Below are positions 24,117 to 36,174 of a DNA stretch of 64,000 bases, in pieces. Made by a program: the position numbers and the translations under genes. Location of the stretch: contig JABAKD010000029.1 of assembly GCA_012845835.1 (NCBI GenBank), positions 8,849,194-8,913,193 on the forward strand, read 5' to 3'. Below the pieces are notes generated by a model that saw only the letters and a list, made by a program, of their open reading frames with translations, was not told where the DNA came from and did no database searches. Source of the DNA: Undaria pinnatifida (taxonomy: Eukaryota > Sar > Phaeophyceae > Laminariales > Alariaceae). The first letter of the stretch is position 1; every line of letters begins with the position of its first letter.

Positions 24117-25814
24117 TCAACGCCTCGCTCCCGCAGGGTGCCCAAACTGTGTCCTCACGACCAGCCGCTGTCCAATAGCCAGCGTCCCTCCTCCCCAGTC
24201 AACGTGGCCGTCACCGCCGACGCCGCCGCCGCCCCACCCATCTCCACCTCCACCGGCACTAGCACCAGCACCACCGACACCAGCACCACCCCCACCCCCC
24301 CTAGCACCGGTACCAGCTACAACGACAGGACCAGCACCGCCACCACCAACACCCTCTCTTCCACGACCGCCACCCCCACCGCCTGCCCCACCACCCCGGC
24401 CACCACCACCACCACCGCAGCCACCTCCAGCAGCACCACGTCTGAAGCGGGTCTTCCACCACGAAGACTCTCCCCCAAAGGAGTACGAAGTCGCAGCGGG
24501 GGCGAGCTCCGCACCGCCCCCAGCACCGCCAACAACGGGGGGGCGGGGTCTGGGCGGTGCAATGATACCAGGGGGAGGGCGTACACTATACCCAGCACCG
24601 TCAACCAGAGGGACTACACCGAGTCCGGGCGGGGCATTGCCACCCCCAATGCTGCCGCGCGCGCCGCTGTCCGACTGCCCCTCCTCCGTCTTATTTTTCT
24701 CCGCGTTGAGATCGTCGCCCTGCGGTTGTCCCCACTTTTCCCACCCCGGGCTCTCCCTACCGGTGGCAAATCCAATTGTGTGTGGTGCCTCCTTCTTCTC
24801 CTCCGCTTTATTTTCCTCCTCGCTGTGATTGCCGCCCTCCGGTTTCCCCCACCTTTTCCACCCCGGGCTTTCATTAGCGGCGGCAAATCCATCCGTGTGG
24901 AGCGCGTCCCCCTCCTTCGTTTCCTCTGCGTTGGGCTCGTTGGGAATGTTGAGGTCGATCAAGTTGGTAGAAATTCTCAGGTTGATCGTGTGCTTGCCGC
25001 TGTTGTTTCCACTGAGGGTACCGTTGAAGGTGCTCCCATCTTTCGTCTCCTCCGCGTTGTGATCGCCGACAGTGTTAACGTTGAACGTGTGGCTGTTCGT
25101 GTCACCACTGAGGGTGTGGTTTAGGTTGCTCTTCTTCTCCTCCCCTGCGTTGTTGTTATAGTCGAAAGTTATTAGGTCGGAAACATGGTCGCCATTGTTA
25201 TGGGCTACGGGAACGTCGTTGACGTTGCTTTCCTTTTTCTCTTCCGCGTTGTGGTCTTCGACTCTGTTAACGTAGAAAGTGCGATTTCCGTCGTAGGTGG
25301 TGCTAAGGACATTGCCGATGCTCCTTTCCCCCTTCGTCTCTTCCGCACTGCCATCGGCGAAAGATATCAGGTCGGGGACATCGTTGCCGTTGTTGTTGGC
25401 GCCGAGGACTGCGTTGATGTTGCTTTCCTTTTTCTCCTCCCCTCCCGCCATGTAATCGTCGACATTGTTAACGTTAAAGTTGTGACTACCGTTGTAGGTG
25501 GTGCGCAGGTCGTTCCTCATGCCATCGTGAGAGCCGTGGTTGTGGTTCACAGGCGCAGCAGTAGCGTTGGTGTTAGTGTTGTTGTAGTAGTAGGCGTTGA
25601 CGCCCATGTTCGTGTTAGCATTGTCGTTGGTATTGGTGGTGGCGAAGTCATCACTAGCGTTGTCCACCGCCGCATCCAGCGCGCGGCGCACCTCACCGTA
25701 GCGGCCTGCAAGCTGCCTCCAGCCGGGGTTGGACTCGAATACCGCCTCAGATACCCCTTTGGAAATGCACACGCAGCAGCAACAGCGGCGAAGAGAACGC
25801 ACGCGCGTATACAA
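24117..25814 (-). CDS. Repetitive disordered protein, long exon
   Basis: A 565-codon open frame. Residues about 1-60 contain SNPGWRQLAGRYGE. Residues about 60-330 are Asn/Asp/Thr-rich and organised in about seven degenerate 25-35-residue repeats, each opening [NS]AEE[KT]K. Several repeats carry DLI[ST]F or NLIDLNI; LITFD fits the clathrin-box pattern (L-hydrophobic-x-hydrophobic-D/E), which alone is weak evidence. Two later repeats carry ESPGWKRWG and ESPGWEKWG, echoing the N-terminal NPGW. The last third is Pro- then Gly-rich and may be partly non-coding. The repeats keep their frame and hydrophilic character, which supports real coding. The start is uncertain: TTTCCAAAG just inside the 5' part could be an acceptor. 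Family not recognised. Confidence 0.55.
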   Translation of the reverse strand: MYTRVRSLRRCCCCVCISKGVSEAVFESNPGWRQLAGRYGEVRRALDAAVDNASDDFATTNTNDNANTNMGVNAYYYNNTNTNATAAPVNHNHGSHDGMRNDLRTTYNGSHNFNVNNVDDYMAGGEEKKESNINAVLGANNNGNDVPDLISFADGSAEETKGERSIGNVLSTTYDGNRTFYVNRVEDHNAEEKKESNVNDVPVAHNNGDHVSDLITFDYNNNAGEEKKSNLNHTLSGDTNSHTFNVNTVGDHNAEETKDGSTFNGTLSGNNSGKHTINLRISTNLIDLNIPNEPNAEETKEGDALHTDGFAAANESPGWKRWGKPEGGNHSEEENKAEEKKEAPHTIGFATGRESPGWEKWGQPQGDDLNAEKNKTEEGQSDSGARGSIGGGNAPPGLGVVPLVDGAGYSVRPPPGIIAPPRPRPPVVGGAGGGAELAPAATSYSFGGESSWWKTRFRRGAAGGGCGGGGGGRGGGAGGGGGGRGREGVGGGGAGPVVVAGTGARGGGGGAGVGGAGASAGGGGDGWGGGGVGGDGHVDWGGGTLAIGQRLVVRTQFGHPAGARR

Positions 25815-25960
25815 AGGGCGCGATACGAAGGGAGAAAACAGGAGGTTAGAACTATACCTGGTACGGTAGAGATCCCGCTGGAAGGCGGACTGAGCAGTGC
25901 CTATTGCCAGAATAGTACCGGTAAAATCGCTTGACAGGACTGGAACCCGCTATACATAGA

Positions 25961-26245
25961 CTACGACGTACGGTAGGGGGGGGTACCTCTTTTTTCCCTC
26001 TTTTTTCGTTACGGGTTTGAGCCACTGGCCCGAGCGAATCGGAATCCTACCGGAGAAAAACAACGTTTTAGGCTATTAGTTTGCGCAGCGTAGTTGACCG
26101 TTTCAGATGGCGGTTTCATACCGTTGAAAAAAACGGCACAAAACCTCATTAGACTACAAAGAAACAGGGGGGTCACTCGCGCGAGCGACCCTAGGCCTTT
26201 GCTGAAACAGGGCCAAAAAGTGACCTCCGTACCGCAGCCGTGGCC
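25961..26245. mobile_element. MITE family F, copy 3
   Basis: Left GTACGGTAGGGGGGGGTACC, then GGGTTTGAGCCACTGGCCCG; right part GGGTCACTCGCGCGAGCGAC and TCCGTACCGCAGCCGTGGCC. The order matches the other F copies. It lies in tandem with copy 4. Confidence 0.65.
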
Positions 26246-26328
26246 TATACTAGTACCAGTGTCGGTGCTGTACCTGGTAGTGCCGGTGTCCGGTATGCTG
26301 ACACTGTTGCTGGCTGGAACATACCGGA

Positions 26329-26611
26329 GGCCAATGTTGCTTTAGAGGGGGGTGGGTCCCTTTTTAAAGGCCTTTTTTTGCAGTGGCAGGGGGTCACTTG
26401 CGCGAGTGACCCCCTGTTCCTTGCGGTCATAGGCTTTCATGCTGTTTCCATTTTACGAGACTAGAATCCCCAATGGCATGTTTATCCACGCTGGGCCAAG
26501 AAAATCGCCTCAAGTATTTTTTTGTCAGTGCGGTACAGAGTCACTCGTGCGGTTGGCTCACACCCGGTAGTGAAGAACGGGGTACCCCCCCTACCCTTAG
26601 CCTTGAACCGG
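26329..26611. mobile_element. MITE family F, copy 4
   Basis: GGGGGTCACTTGCGCGAGTG near 26392 and the end GGTACCCCCCCTACCCTTAG then CCTTGAACC. Relative to copy 3 the G/C-rich ends are swapped, so it is in the opposite orientation. Confidence 0.65.
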
Positions 26612-26690
26612 AACTATGTGGAGATCACCACTGCTGTCACTGAAGTCTAGTAACCCCTTGGGGACTTTCTAGCGAAGGAAGGGAAATAAA

Positions 26691-27440
<750 letters not shown>

Positions 27441-28897
27441 TCTGGCGTCGATTCGAAAGGCTTGTTAACTTGCAGCAACTTCGCCGTGAGTCTTTCTTGT
27501 TTTCTCGTAAAACAGGCTCGTTCATTTTGTTTTTCTTCACATCGTACGAAGAAAACACGAAATGTAAGAATATAGACACGAGTTATCGTTCGTGGACTAC
27601 TGTGATACCGCTCTCATCGTTGCGATCAGCGAAGGACGCTTCTCACCACTCTCATCGTTTACAAGCGAAGGACGCTCTCCAATCGCGGTGGGCTGGTCCT
27701 GTTTCTTCTCTGGTATGGTTTGCTCAAGCCGCGTCGGTAAGCGTATCCTCGGGGGGCGAGCCTATACCTATAATCCCGCAGGGTGTCTGCCGTTTTATGG
27801 GCCATTGAAACAATTAGATATATATCTTTTTTTTTCTGTCGACCATAAACGATTTCCGTTTTGTCGAGCCTAGGTGTATGAGCCAGCATCGTGTGGGCAC
27901 CCACCTAGAACGCTTACGTTACGTAGTTCAAGCGCTGGATCGTTGCACAACCCTCGACAAAACTAATCGTTCAAAGTTCATCCATCGATAGCGCTCGGAG
28001 CGTATCCAGAGCACCATTGATTTGGCGGACTCGTGAAACTTCTGCTTGTTGTGAGTCGTGGGATGTTCGTATCGCCCCGCCCATCGTATCACAAGTTAAA
28101 ACAATCGTGAAACTTCTGCTGCTGTGAGTCGTGGGATGTTCGTGTCGTCCCGCCCATCGTATCACAGTCAAAGGAACACAAACGTATAGCATAACATCAT
28201 GCGAGTTGGACTTCTCCCAATCGTTTTGTGCGTACGATTGCCAAGCAGCGGCAGCCCCGTGGTTGTATTCGTTACCGTGAGTACTACCACTGCCGTCGCA
28301 CTTTCCCACCCATCGTACCGGGACAGAGCACTGGTAATGGCATTTTTCTTTCTGCAGACTTGAGTGGGGCGTTTGGATTCTTGTATCGTACCAAGTATCC
28401 CCACCAAGCAAAGAGCAGAGTGTTTTCTTACGTTTAAAAAAAAAAAAATCCGATATCCGTTGCCAAAACAGCAGTATGGCAGTCAGCGGCGGCGACCAAA
28501 CTACGTTGAGACCAGCCGCGTTATAGTTTGAAGATGGCAAACGTGTACCCCGTCGGCATCAAACTCTCTGTTGCCATACAACAACATGATGTTGGAGCCG
28601 CATGCCGTTGTCGGCACCGTTACTGCATCGTTGTCATGTACTCATCATCATGCGGACTCGTGTACTCGTGTACTCGTACAGGCATACGTACCCTGATTCC
28701 GTTTCGTCTTTATTTTTCTTTTGTATAAAAATAATTGCGCCGCTTGCATGCCAGAAAGAGAGTACCGTCAGCAGTGGAGTATCGTATCGTAGCTCAATAC
28801 AGCAATCCGTGTCTGCTGTGACTTTGTTTGTTGCGGGTGATTGTAGGAGGGTACCGGATTGTAGTTTGTCAGAACAGCACCCCGTGCGTGCTGAGAA
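27441..28897 (+). other. Retrotransposon leader without gag
   Basis: 1.46 kb between LTR and pol where gag is expected. No frame above about 130 codons on plus, no CCHC zinc knuckle and no capsid-like frame seen. A tandem duplication at about 28033-28155 repeats TGTGAGTCGTGGGATGTTCG and CGCCCATCGTATCACA twice. Either gag was lost and is supplied in trans, or it is too decayed or divergent to see. Confidence 0.6.
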
Positions 28898-31147
28898 TTG
28901 TCTGATGAGTGTAATACGATTACCGATAGTAGCTCTCCTTCTGAACCTCGTTGTGGTCAGAAGAGGGACACCGCTAGCAGTGCTGCTGTTCCAGTAGGTG
29001 CAAGATCGAAACGCCGTGCGGTCGATTGTAATACAGCAGTAAATAGCGGATGCCCTGACAATACCAATAATAAAAATAATTCGTGGTTCAGCTCTTCGCT
29101 GTCTCGAAAGAAACCATCTGCTACTCTCTCTTTTTCCTCTCGGCGGATACGTATCCCCGGGATAGTTAATGGTCTTGCTGTGTCTGACCTGACTGTTGAT
29201 TCTGCAAGCGACATTACATGTGTTTCGCTGTTATTTTTGAAGCAACATCCAACCTTGTGTAAAGCCCGGGTTGAAACCGTCCCACCATCGTGTATGTCTC
29301 TGAGTGCAGCGAATGGCTCGTCGCTCGAGATCTTGGGATTTATTAAGTTGTCTCTCACCCTGGGTGATATCATACGTCGTATTGATGCACTCGTTATCCC
29401 ATCGTTAGGGCCTGACCAGATATTGCTTGATAATGATGTCATGTCTCGTTTTGGGGCTATACTCGATTGGAAAAATCAGCGTTTGACTTTCTCGTCTAGT
29501 ACTGTCACTATTCCAGCTACCCATAGGTCCCCTGATGCTCGTGCCCAGGTGACCTCATCCACTGTATTGCGCTCCGTAGCCGCAGTGCACAAAGATGCTG
29601 AGGTACACGCTGTAAAATTGTGCAATCGTATTGATTTACGCCCCCGTCACAGTGCCGTGATCACTGCTTTTACAGACATCAAACCACTTCAAGATACGGA
29701 AGTTATTATTGAGCCGCGCATACTCTCGGAAAATGAGATGTCTTGCGACAATCGTCCGGTCGAATTTGAGCGAGTTATCGTAGCTCGCACCCTCACCACG
29801 TGGCTAGCAGCAGATGGATCAGTTGCCGTTCAAATAGCTAATCCATCGTCCGAGTCTCTTGCCCTCCACGCAGGATTAGAGATTGGGAAATTGTCGAGTG
29901 TTGCCGTCGTGTCTCCTGCTCAGCTGCATGTGCATGCTGTAGCAGCAACACCTAATACTCCGACCGAAATTGCAGCAGCACGTGCTGAAATTATTGCGCC
30001 ACTATCCAGAGCATTTGTAGACTCTACTTTCACCGTTGAACAGCAGTCAGCAATCCTGGATTTATGTGCAAAATACCGTCCTGTCTTATCGTTATCACGA
30101 GCGGAGTTGGGTAAGTGCAATACTGCCGAAGCAACGTTTCCCCTTCCCGCTCATACCAAACCTGTGAGCCGTCGTCCGTATAGAGCTAATCCGCGCACTG
30201 AAGCTGTTATCAACAAGTGTGTTCAGGACATGCTCAACGATGATATAATAGAGGAGCGCTCTAGCCCATGGGGATCTCCCGTCACCATCGTGGCTCGCAA
30301 GGATGGTCAACCTCGTTTCTGTGTTGATTATAGAAGTACAATCAACAAACACCTTATCCGCAAGACCTGGCCGATGGCTAATCTCGAGGATAACATTGAC
30401 ATGGTCGGAGGCGCCAAATTTATCAGTGTCGCTGACGTCCAAAGCGCTTATTGGCAGATTCCCGTTCACCCTGATCATGTCGAGACCACAGCATTTGTCA
30501 CTAATTCTGGCAAGTACTGTTATAAACGTATGCCGTTTGGTGTTTGTAATGCCCCGTGGCTTTTCACAGAAATGGCTCATAAAACGTTGGGCCATATTCC
30601 CGAGTTGCTTATTTATATGGATGATCTCTGCGTTTTGTCCACAACCTGGGAAAATCATTTGAAATCGTTAGAAAGCATGTTTGCAGCGTTGCAAGCAGCT
30701 GGTCTCACCCTGAAGCCGTCTAAACTAGCGTTTGGTCCTAAATCGGTTGCATATTTAGGCCATGTTATTTCTGCTGAAGGGGTGGCAGTTGGGAAAGATC
30801 GTATCAAAGCTATTCAAGAGCTACCTACTCCCACCTGCATCAAAGATCTTCGTTCCGTTTTAGGGGTGATGAATTTTGTGCGTCGTTTTGTGCCGAATTT
30901 CGCCGAAGCAACCGCACCACTCGTCGATCTCACCCGTGAAGACTTTGCAACTAGATCACGCTTTAAGAAAACCTGGGGGAAAACGCAAGATACCGCGTTC
31001 GCTCACATCAAACGTTTACTGGTGTCAGCCCCAGTCTTGAAATTCCCTGATTATGAGCGTGAATTTATTGTGCATGTAGATGCCAGTGAGATAGGAGTTG
31101 GCGCTTTTCTTGCTCAGCCGTCGAAAAAAAGACGACTCGAAGTCTGA
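28898..31147 (+). CDS. Pol part 1: protease, reverse transcriptase, RNase H start
   Basis: 749 codons, open from 28895; there is no ATG near its start (the nominal start is TTG), as expected for a product made by fusion or frameshift. About residues 96-200: retropepsin-like aspartic protease with active-site DSA (101-103) in place of the common DSG/DTG. About 415-600: reverse transcriptase with FCVDYR, ISVADVQSAYWQIPV, MPFGVCNAPWLF and the catalytic YMDD (about 571-574). The RNase H start HVDASEIGVGAFL is at about 725. The frame ends just after an A7 run near 31126-31132, and the rest of RNase H continues in another frame. The product would act in a cytoplasmic particle to copy the element RNA. 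Confidence 0.92.
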   Translation: MSDECNTITDSSSPSEPRCGQKRDTASSAAVPVGARSKRRAVDCNTAVNSGCPDNTNNKNNSWFSSSLSRKKPSATLSFSSRRIRIPGIVNGLAVSDLTVDSASDITCVSLLFLKQHPTLCKARVETVPPSCMSLSAANGSSLEILGFIKLSLTLGDIIRRIDALVIPSLGPDQILLDNDVMSRFGAILDWKNQRLTFSSSTVTIPATHRSPDARAQVTSSTVLRSVAAVHKDAEVHAVKLCNRIDLRPRHSAVITAFTDIKPLQDTEVIIEPRILSENEMSCDNRPVEFERVIVARTLTTWLAADGSVAVQIANPSSESLALHAGLEIGKLSSVAVVSPAQLHVHAVAATPNTPTEIAAARAEIIAPLSRAFVDSTFTVEQQSAILDLCAKYRPVLSLSRAELGKCNTAEATFPLPAHTKPVSRRPYRANPRTEAVINKCVQDMLNDDIIEERSSPWGSPVTIVARKDGQPRFCVDYRSTINKHLIRKTWPMANLEDNIDMVGGAKFISVADVQSAYWQIPVHPDHVETTAFVTNSGKYCYKRMPFGVCNAPWLFTEMAHKTLGHIPELLIYMDDLCVLSTTWENHLKSLESMFAALQAAGLTLKPSKLAFGPKSVAYLGHVISAEGVAVGKDRIKAIQELPTPTCIKDLRSVLGVMNFVRRFVPNFAEATAPLVDLTREDFATRSRFKKTWGKTQDTAFAHIKRLLVSAPVLKFPDYEREFIVHVDASEIGVGAFLAQPSKKRRLEV

Positions 31148-33266
31148 TCTTGACATTATCGCGTATTTTAGTCAACGATTCAAACATGGGCAACGCCATT
31201 ACTCTGCGTCAATGAAAGAGTGTTGTGGAGTCGTACTTACACTCGCTCACTGGAGACCGTATTTATTTGGGAAACATTTTACGGTGATCACTGATCATCA
31301 AGCATTGAACCACTTATACTACATGCAGGATACGTCCAATATGCTTACTCGTTGGGCTATTGCGTTGCAAAACTTTGATTTCACCGTTAAACACGTCGCG
31401 GGAAAATTAAATGTAGTACCCGACGCGCTGTCTCGATTGTTTGGTGAAGTGGAAGAAGAACCGTTACCGCAAGAACCAGCCCTTGCGTCTATCTGTCGAA
31501 ACGTTCCGAGCGATAGACCGTATCGTGCACCTGGGCCTCGCGACTTCCAAGTATCTTCACAAAACCTCGAAGACGTAGACCTTGTACAGAATGATAGCGA
31601 ATTGTTTGCTAGTGCAGTGTCTCTGTTTCCGTTGCTTGACCCAGAAAAATTACTGGAAGAACAACGTGCTGAGTTCGGTCCGTATATCGAATACGTAAAA
31701 GCACCTGTTACCGTACCCGTCCCAGATGGTGAAACCAAAAACAGCATGAGTCATTATTTTCTGAACGAAGAAATATTATTCCGGTCGTATTTGCCGGGTT
31801 ATCTGCGCAAACGCAGTTCGTTCCGTGACCAACTCGTCGTGCCCACCGCTTTACGGAAATTAATCGTCCACTCGTGTCATGACCTACCGGCGTCTGGAGG
31901 TCATCTAGCTTTTAAAGCTACGTTCGATAAAATCCGAGATCGTTATTGGTGGCCTACTATGTCGAAAGACGTAGCAAAGCACATTAAATGCTGTTCATCA
32001 TGCCAACACCGTAAGACGTCACACCGTCCTCCGAAATTACCTGTTGGTCATCGTCCTGTTTCCCGTCCGTTTCAATGTGTGGCTATCGATTTAGTAGAGT
32101 ACAAATCGTCGTCGAATAACTCGAAGTATGTAATGTCCGTGATAGACCACTTGACTCGTTTTCTCGTTCTAGTTGCGATTAGTGACAAGACAGCGGCCAC
32201 AATCGCTCGCGTTCTTGTAGAACGTGTTTTCTCCGTTTTCTCAGCTCCTGAAACCTTACACAGTGACCTCGGGTGTGAGTTCGAAAACGAGCTTGTTAAA
32301 GAATTGCAATCCGTATTTGGGTTCAAAAAGACGCGCACGTCAGCGTATCGTCCACAAGGCAATTCAGTGTTAGAGCGTGTGCATAGTACAATGCATAATA
32401 TGTTGGCGATGTACGTAAACGTCAAATACGACAATTGGGCAGAATTGTTACCGTTTATTCAGCTTGCCCATAATACCGCCTACAACAAGACGCTCGAGGA
32501 AACCCCTCATTTTTTAATGTTCGGCCGTAGAGCTTCGTTACCCGTTGACATTATTCTTGGCGTCCCGTGTACGTCTGGTTCTGGAACCCGACAGGATTAT
32601 TCCCGTCGCACCGTTGAAAATCTGCAACTCGCGTACGAAATTACCCGTCGCAATTTACAGGAGCGTGCCGACAAGCAGTCCGAATCTAATGAGAAATTGT
32701 CGATTCCGCAATATCAGCCCGGAGACCAAGTATTAGTACACCGTCCCTATACCGTTGCTGATGGACCTAACCCCAAACTAATTAGTCCCTGGCGTGGTCC
32801 CTATACTGTGCATTCACAGTTATCACCAGTAATTTACCGTGTTCCGAGAGATGGTGAACTTGCGGAAACATCTGTTCATTTAGGTCGTATTAAGGCATAC
32901 CATAATGACGCGTCTAGTTCCGTACCGGATTTTACCGCACTCGATGATTTGTTCCTAGGAACTACGTTACCGGTACCTGATCTAGACGGCTCTGTGCTTA
33001 CCGTGCACATCGGCCCGTATACTATTGAAGCTATCGAAGGTCACAAGCGTGGGCCTGGTAAAGCCTCACTGACGAATTTTCAGTATCATTTTCTCGTCAA
33101 AGATAAGCCGTCCAATTTAGGCATTTGGAGACACGTCAACGTTGTGCCTCAATGCCATGAGATGATCAGAGCGTATCGTTCAAGGATTCTAGCTGAAGAT
33201 CCACACGCTTTTGATCCTCCCAAAAGTACAAAGAGTAAACGAGACGTCGTTGCTCAGTCGTCCTGA
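31098..33266 (+). CDS. Pol part 2: RNase H end, integrase, chromodomain
   Basis: 722 codons, overlapping part 1 by 50 bp in the +1 frame; no ATG start. It opens with the rest of RNase H (IIAYFSQRF, ITDHQAL, PDALSRL at about 112). The integrase zinc module with His and CC-x2-C pairs lies at about 257-305 (GGHLAF, YWWPTM, CCSSCQHRK). The catalytic core has D in AIDLVEY, D in HSDLGCEFE and E in SVLERVH, with exactly 35 residues between the last two (D35E). The GPY/F-like segment SPWRGPYTV follows. About 638-700 is a chromodomain-like fold (YTIEAIEGHKR, YHFLVKDKP, IWRHVNVV, MIRAYRSR), which makes this a chromovirus. Chromodomains guide integrases to particular chromatin. If the frame break is real, the copy depends on frameshifting or is dead. 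Confidence 0.92.
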   Translation: MALFLLSRRKKDDSKSDLDIIAYFSQRFKHGQRHYSASMKECCGVVLTLAHWRPYLFGKHFTVITDHQALNHLYYMQDTSNMLTRWAIALQNFDFTVKHVAGKLNVVPDALSRLFGEVEEEPLPQEPALASICRNVPSDRPYRAPGPRDFQVSSQNLEDVDLVQNDSELFASAVSLFPLLDPEKLLEEQRAEFGPYIEYVKAPVTVPVPDGETKNSMSHYFLNEEILFRSYLPGYLRKRSSFRDQLVVPTALRKLIVHSCHDLPASGGHLAFKATFDKIRDRYWWPTMSKDVAKHIKCCSSCQHRKTSHRPPKLPVGHRPVSRPFQCVAIDLVEYKSSSNNSKYVMSVIDHLTRFLVLVAISDKTAATIARVLVERVFSVFSAPETLHSDLGCEFENELVKELQSVFGFKKTRTSAYRPQGNSVLERVHSTMHNMLAMYVNVKYDNWAELLPFIQLAHNTAYNKTLEETPHFLMFGRRASLPVDIILGVPCTSGSGTRQDYSRRTVENLQLAYEITRRNLQERADKQSESNEKLSIPQYQPGDQVLVHRPYTVADGPNPKLISPWRGPYTVHSQLSPVIYRVPRDGELAETSVHLGRIKAYHNDASSSVPDFTALDDLFLGTTLPVPDLDGSVLTVHIGPYTIEAIEGHKRGPGKASLTNFQYHFLVKDKPSNLGIWRHVNVVPQCHEMIRAYRSRILAEDPHAFDPPKSTKSKRDVVAQSS

Positions 33267-34774
33267 TACAAGCCCCAGTACCACCCTCCGTCCTTCTGGG
33301 AGTCCTTAGTCATCAGTAACGTTGCACCACCCCCACTATTTTTGTTTCCCGGCCGGGTTTCGTTCGTCAATAGTGCGTCGTTGACACATGAGCCGCAACA
33401 CTCATGAGTCCTTTTTGTTTTTCGGTGGTTGCTTGGGCGTATTTTGTGGAGTAGTGCCCACGTATTGAGTCATGGTTGGATACTCGATTGCTGCTGCCCA
33501 ACAGCTGAGGTCCTGGTTTTATACCAATAGTGGATGTTTGTTTTCGTTTGTTTCTTCGTGTGGAAGTACCTCACGCGAAAAGATAGCCTTTTTCTCGTGA
33601 ATAAAGTGCTATAGATTTAGAGACGTACACGGTTCAGAGACACTACTACACATTGGGGTAGTAAGTGTTAGTGTGGGGGGCGTTCAACCAGTAGTTACGC
33701 AAGGGTGTGCATATACGAGCAGTATACACTCGGGCGTCATTGTTGGGTTAGTTGAGAAATTGTAGCTGTGTACAGTGTGCATATACTTGAAGTATACATT
33801 GGGCGCAGTGAGGTTAATCAATTAATGAACATCGTTTTTTTTTCTGTATGAGATATTGGAGGCTCCTGAGTGCATTCGTAATGCATTCTCCAGTGTCAGA
33901 ATCGTGTGTTGGATTGACTACAGAGTTACAGTTGAGCGCGTGAGCTGTATACTCCTAAGTAACAGAATCCACATATGGAATATTCCCCGGTCGTATCCCG
34001 TGTTACCGTGCGACCTGCACACAGTCAACCGTTAATTGACTGGCAGGAAGTCTCGTCGTTATGCAGATTTGTCTGTGTACTGATTACGTTTGTCAGCCAC
34101 TATCGTTTGCTGACCCGTGGTCATGATCTTGCCGTCCTATCGATTATGCCTTTTTCGATACTTGAGACATGCCACCTTATCGTTAACCATGCACCCGCAG
34201 TCCGTCATACTGCGCCGTCATCGTTACATCCACACTATCGTCAAGTCATGCAGACTTTTATCGTCTTGATCGATCAATCGTTACCGTGTTGCATATTCTG
34301 CATGCATTGTTTTCTGGCAAATCGTTGTTCAGCACATTTGTAAACTCATCATTAAGTGTGTATCAAGCCCTGCAGGCAACCGTCTCATACACACATCGTT
34401 TATGTTGAGGAATGTCCTGATTATTGCCAAAGGTACTACCGTCCGTTATAAAAGGTTGATTTTTATCGTCGAGTACGTCATTTCGGGACCGGATAACCGT
34501 TCTGGTGAAGAATGAAGGTACATACCACTGGTAGTTCATAGTGTGTGACTGACATCTTTAGTAAAATTCGATTATGCTCATACAAGCCCGTGGTTCTAAC
34601 TGCGCAGGGGATGACATGATTAGAAAATGAACAAGTGCAATACACACAGTGACTACCACAGTACAACACAATACTCTGATTTATTAGAGAACCTGAGAAC
34701 CTGTCTCCTCTTTAAATGTTCGAAAGCTGTGCTGGGTTCTCCAGTATGTAGCGTTCAAACATTGGGGGGCGATA
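33267..34774 (+). other. Retrotransposon 3' non-coding region
   Basis: 1.5 kb between the pol stop and the 3' LTR. No envelope-like frame; the 122-codon frame at 33975-34343 is unrecognised. A diverged direct repeat (GTGTGCATATACNNGNAGTATACA) occurs at about 33705 and 33775. ATTGGGGGGCGATA abuts the LTR as the likely polypurine tract. Confidence 0.6.
34761..34774 (+). promoter_or_regulatory. Candidate polypurine tract
   Basis: GGGGGGCGATA directly before the TGGG start of the 3' LTR is where plus-strand DNA synthesis is primed in LTR retrotransposons. It is short and has one C and one T. Confidence 0.55.
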
Positions 34775-35136
34775 TGGGTCACAGGTACACTTTCTACCGT
34801 TACGTAGACAGATCTTCTCGTGAAGATTTGTATGAACGGTAGCCGTTCCAGAGGTATTCAATATCGTGTCTTGTTGTACTAAAAGTGGTCGTGGAGTCTC
34901 CGTAGATTCTGATGACAGAGAGGCGGGTAATTACGTCTCCCGCTGACAAGTAATCTCTGTCGACTCTCTGTTTTGCCTGCGAAGCACCTTTCGTTGCCTC
35001 AAGGCACTTCTATCGTTACCGTCGCTTGGTTCGCCGTCGAACCTTGCTCCAACCTGGCGTGTCCTTCACGCTACGAAGAACAAGAAGAGAAGTGGTTGCA
35101 AGTTGCGAGTCGAACCTGGGATACCCCAATCCCTCA
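34775..35136 (+). repeat. 3' LTR
   Basis: 362 bp, apparently identical to 27079-27440. It is followed directly by TTATTACTATTATATC and the second (ATT/ATC)n tract. Confidence 0.93.
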
Positions 35137-35786
<650 letters not shown>

Positions 35787-36174
35787 GAGTGTTTGCGAAA
35801 ATACGTTTCTAAAAATTTACTTGCCTTCCGCTAAAAAAAGTGAATTGCCTTCCCACCGAGTTTTTGGTGTGTTTGCGCTAGCGGTAAACAAAATCCTGCA
35901 GGCGACGCCTCCGAAATTTAGTAGGGAAACGGGGATGTGCGCGATTGTAATATACGTACGAGTACAGCAGCAGCAGTACGAGTACTCGGTAGTATTATAC
36001 GATATACGAGTACTCGTTGTACGTACTCCAGTCTCGAGCCTCTCGTTTCAGGTGCAGCAGTACCTGGAACACGGTACATGCAAGCACCCAACAGACTACA
36101 AATCAGAGGTATGGCGGTCTGTCTCGCGCGTAAAAAACTCCTTGTGAGCAGGGACTACCTCATTACACGTGCTA

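Noticed and set aside
27971-28540. 189-codon minus frame in the retrotransposon leader as a hidden gene
   Set aside because: Antisense, unrecognised, and it includes the leader tandem duplication.
31098-31147. Programmed frameshift as the sole explanation of the pol break
   Set aside because: A slip site in the middle of RNase H would be atypical; an indel in the A-run is simpler. Kept only as an alternative.
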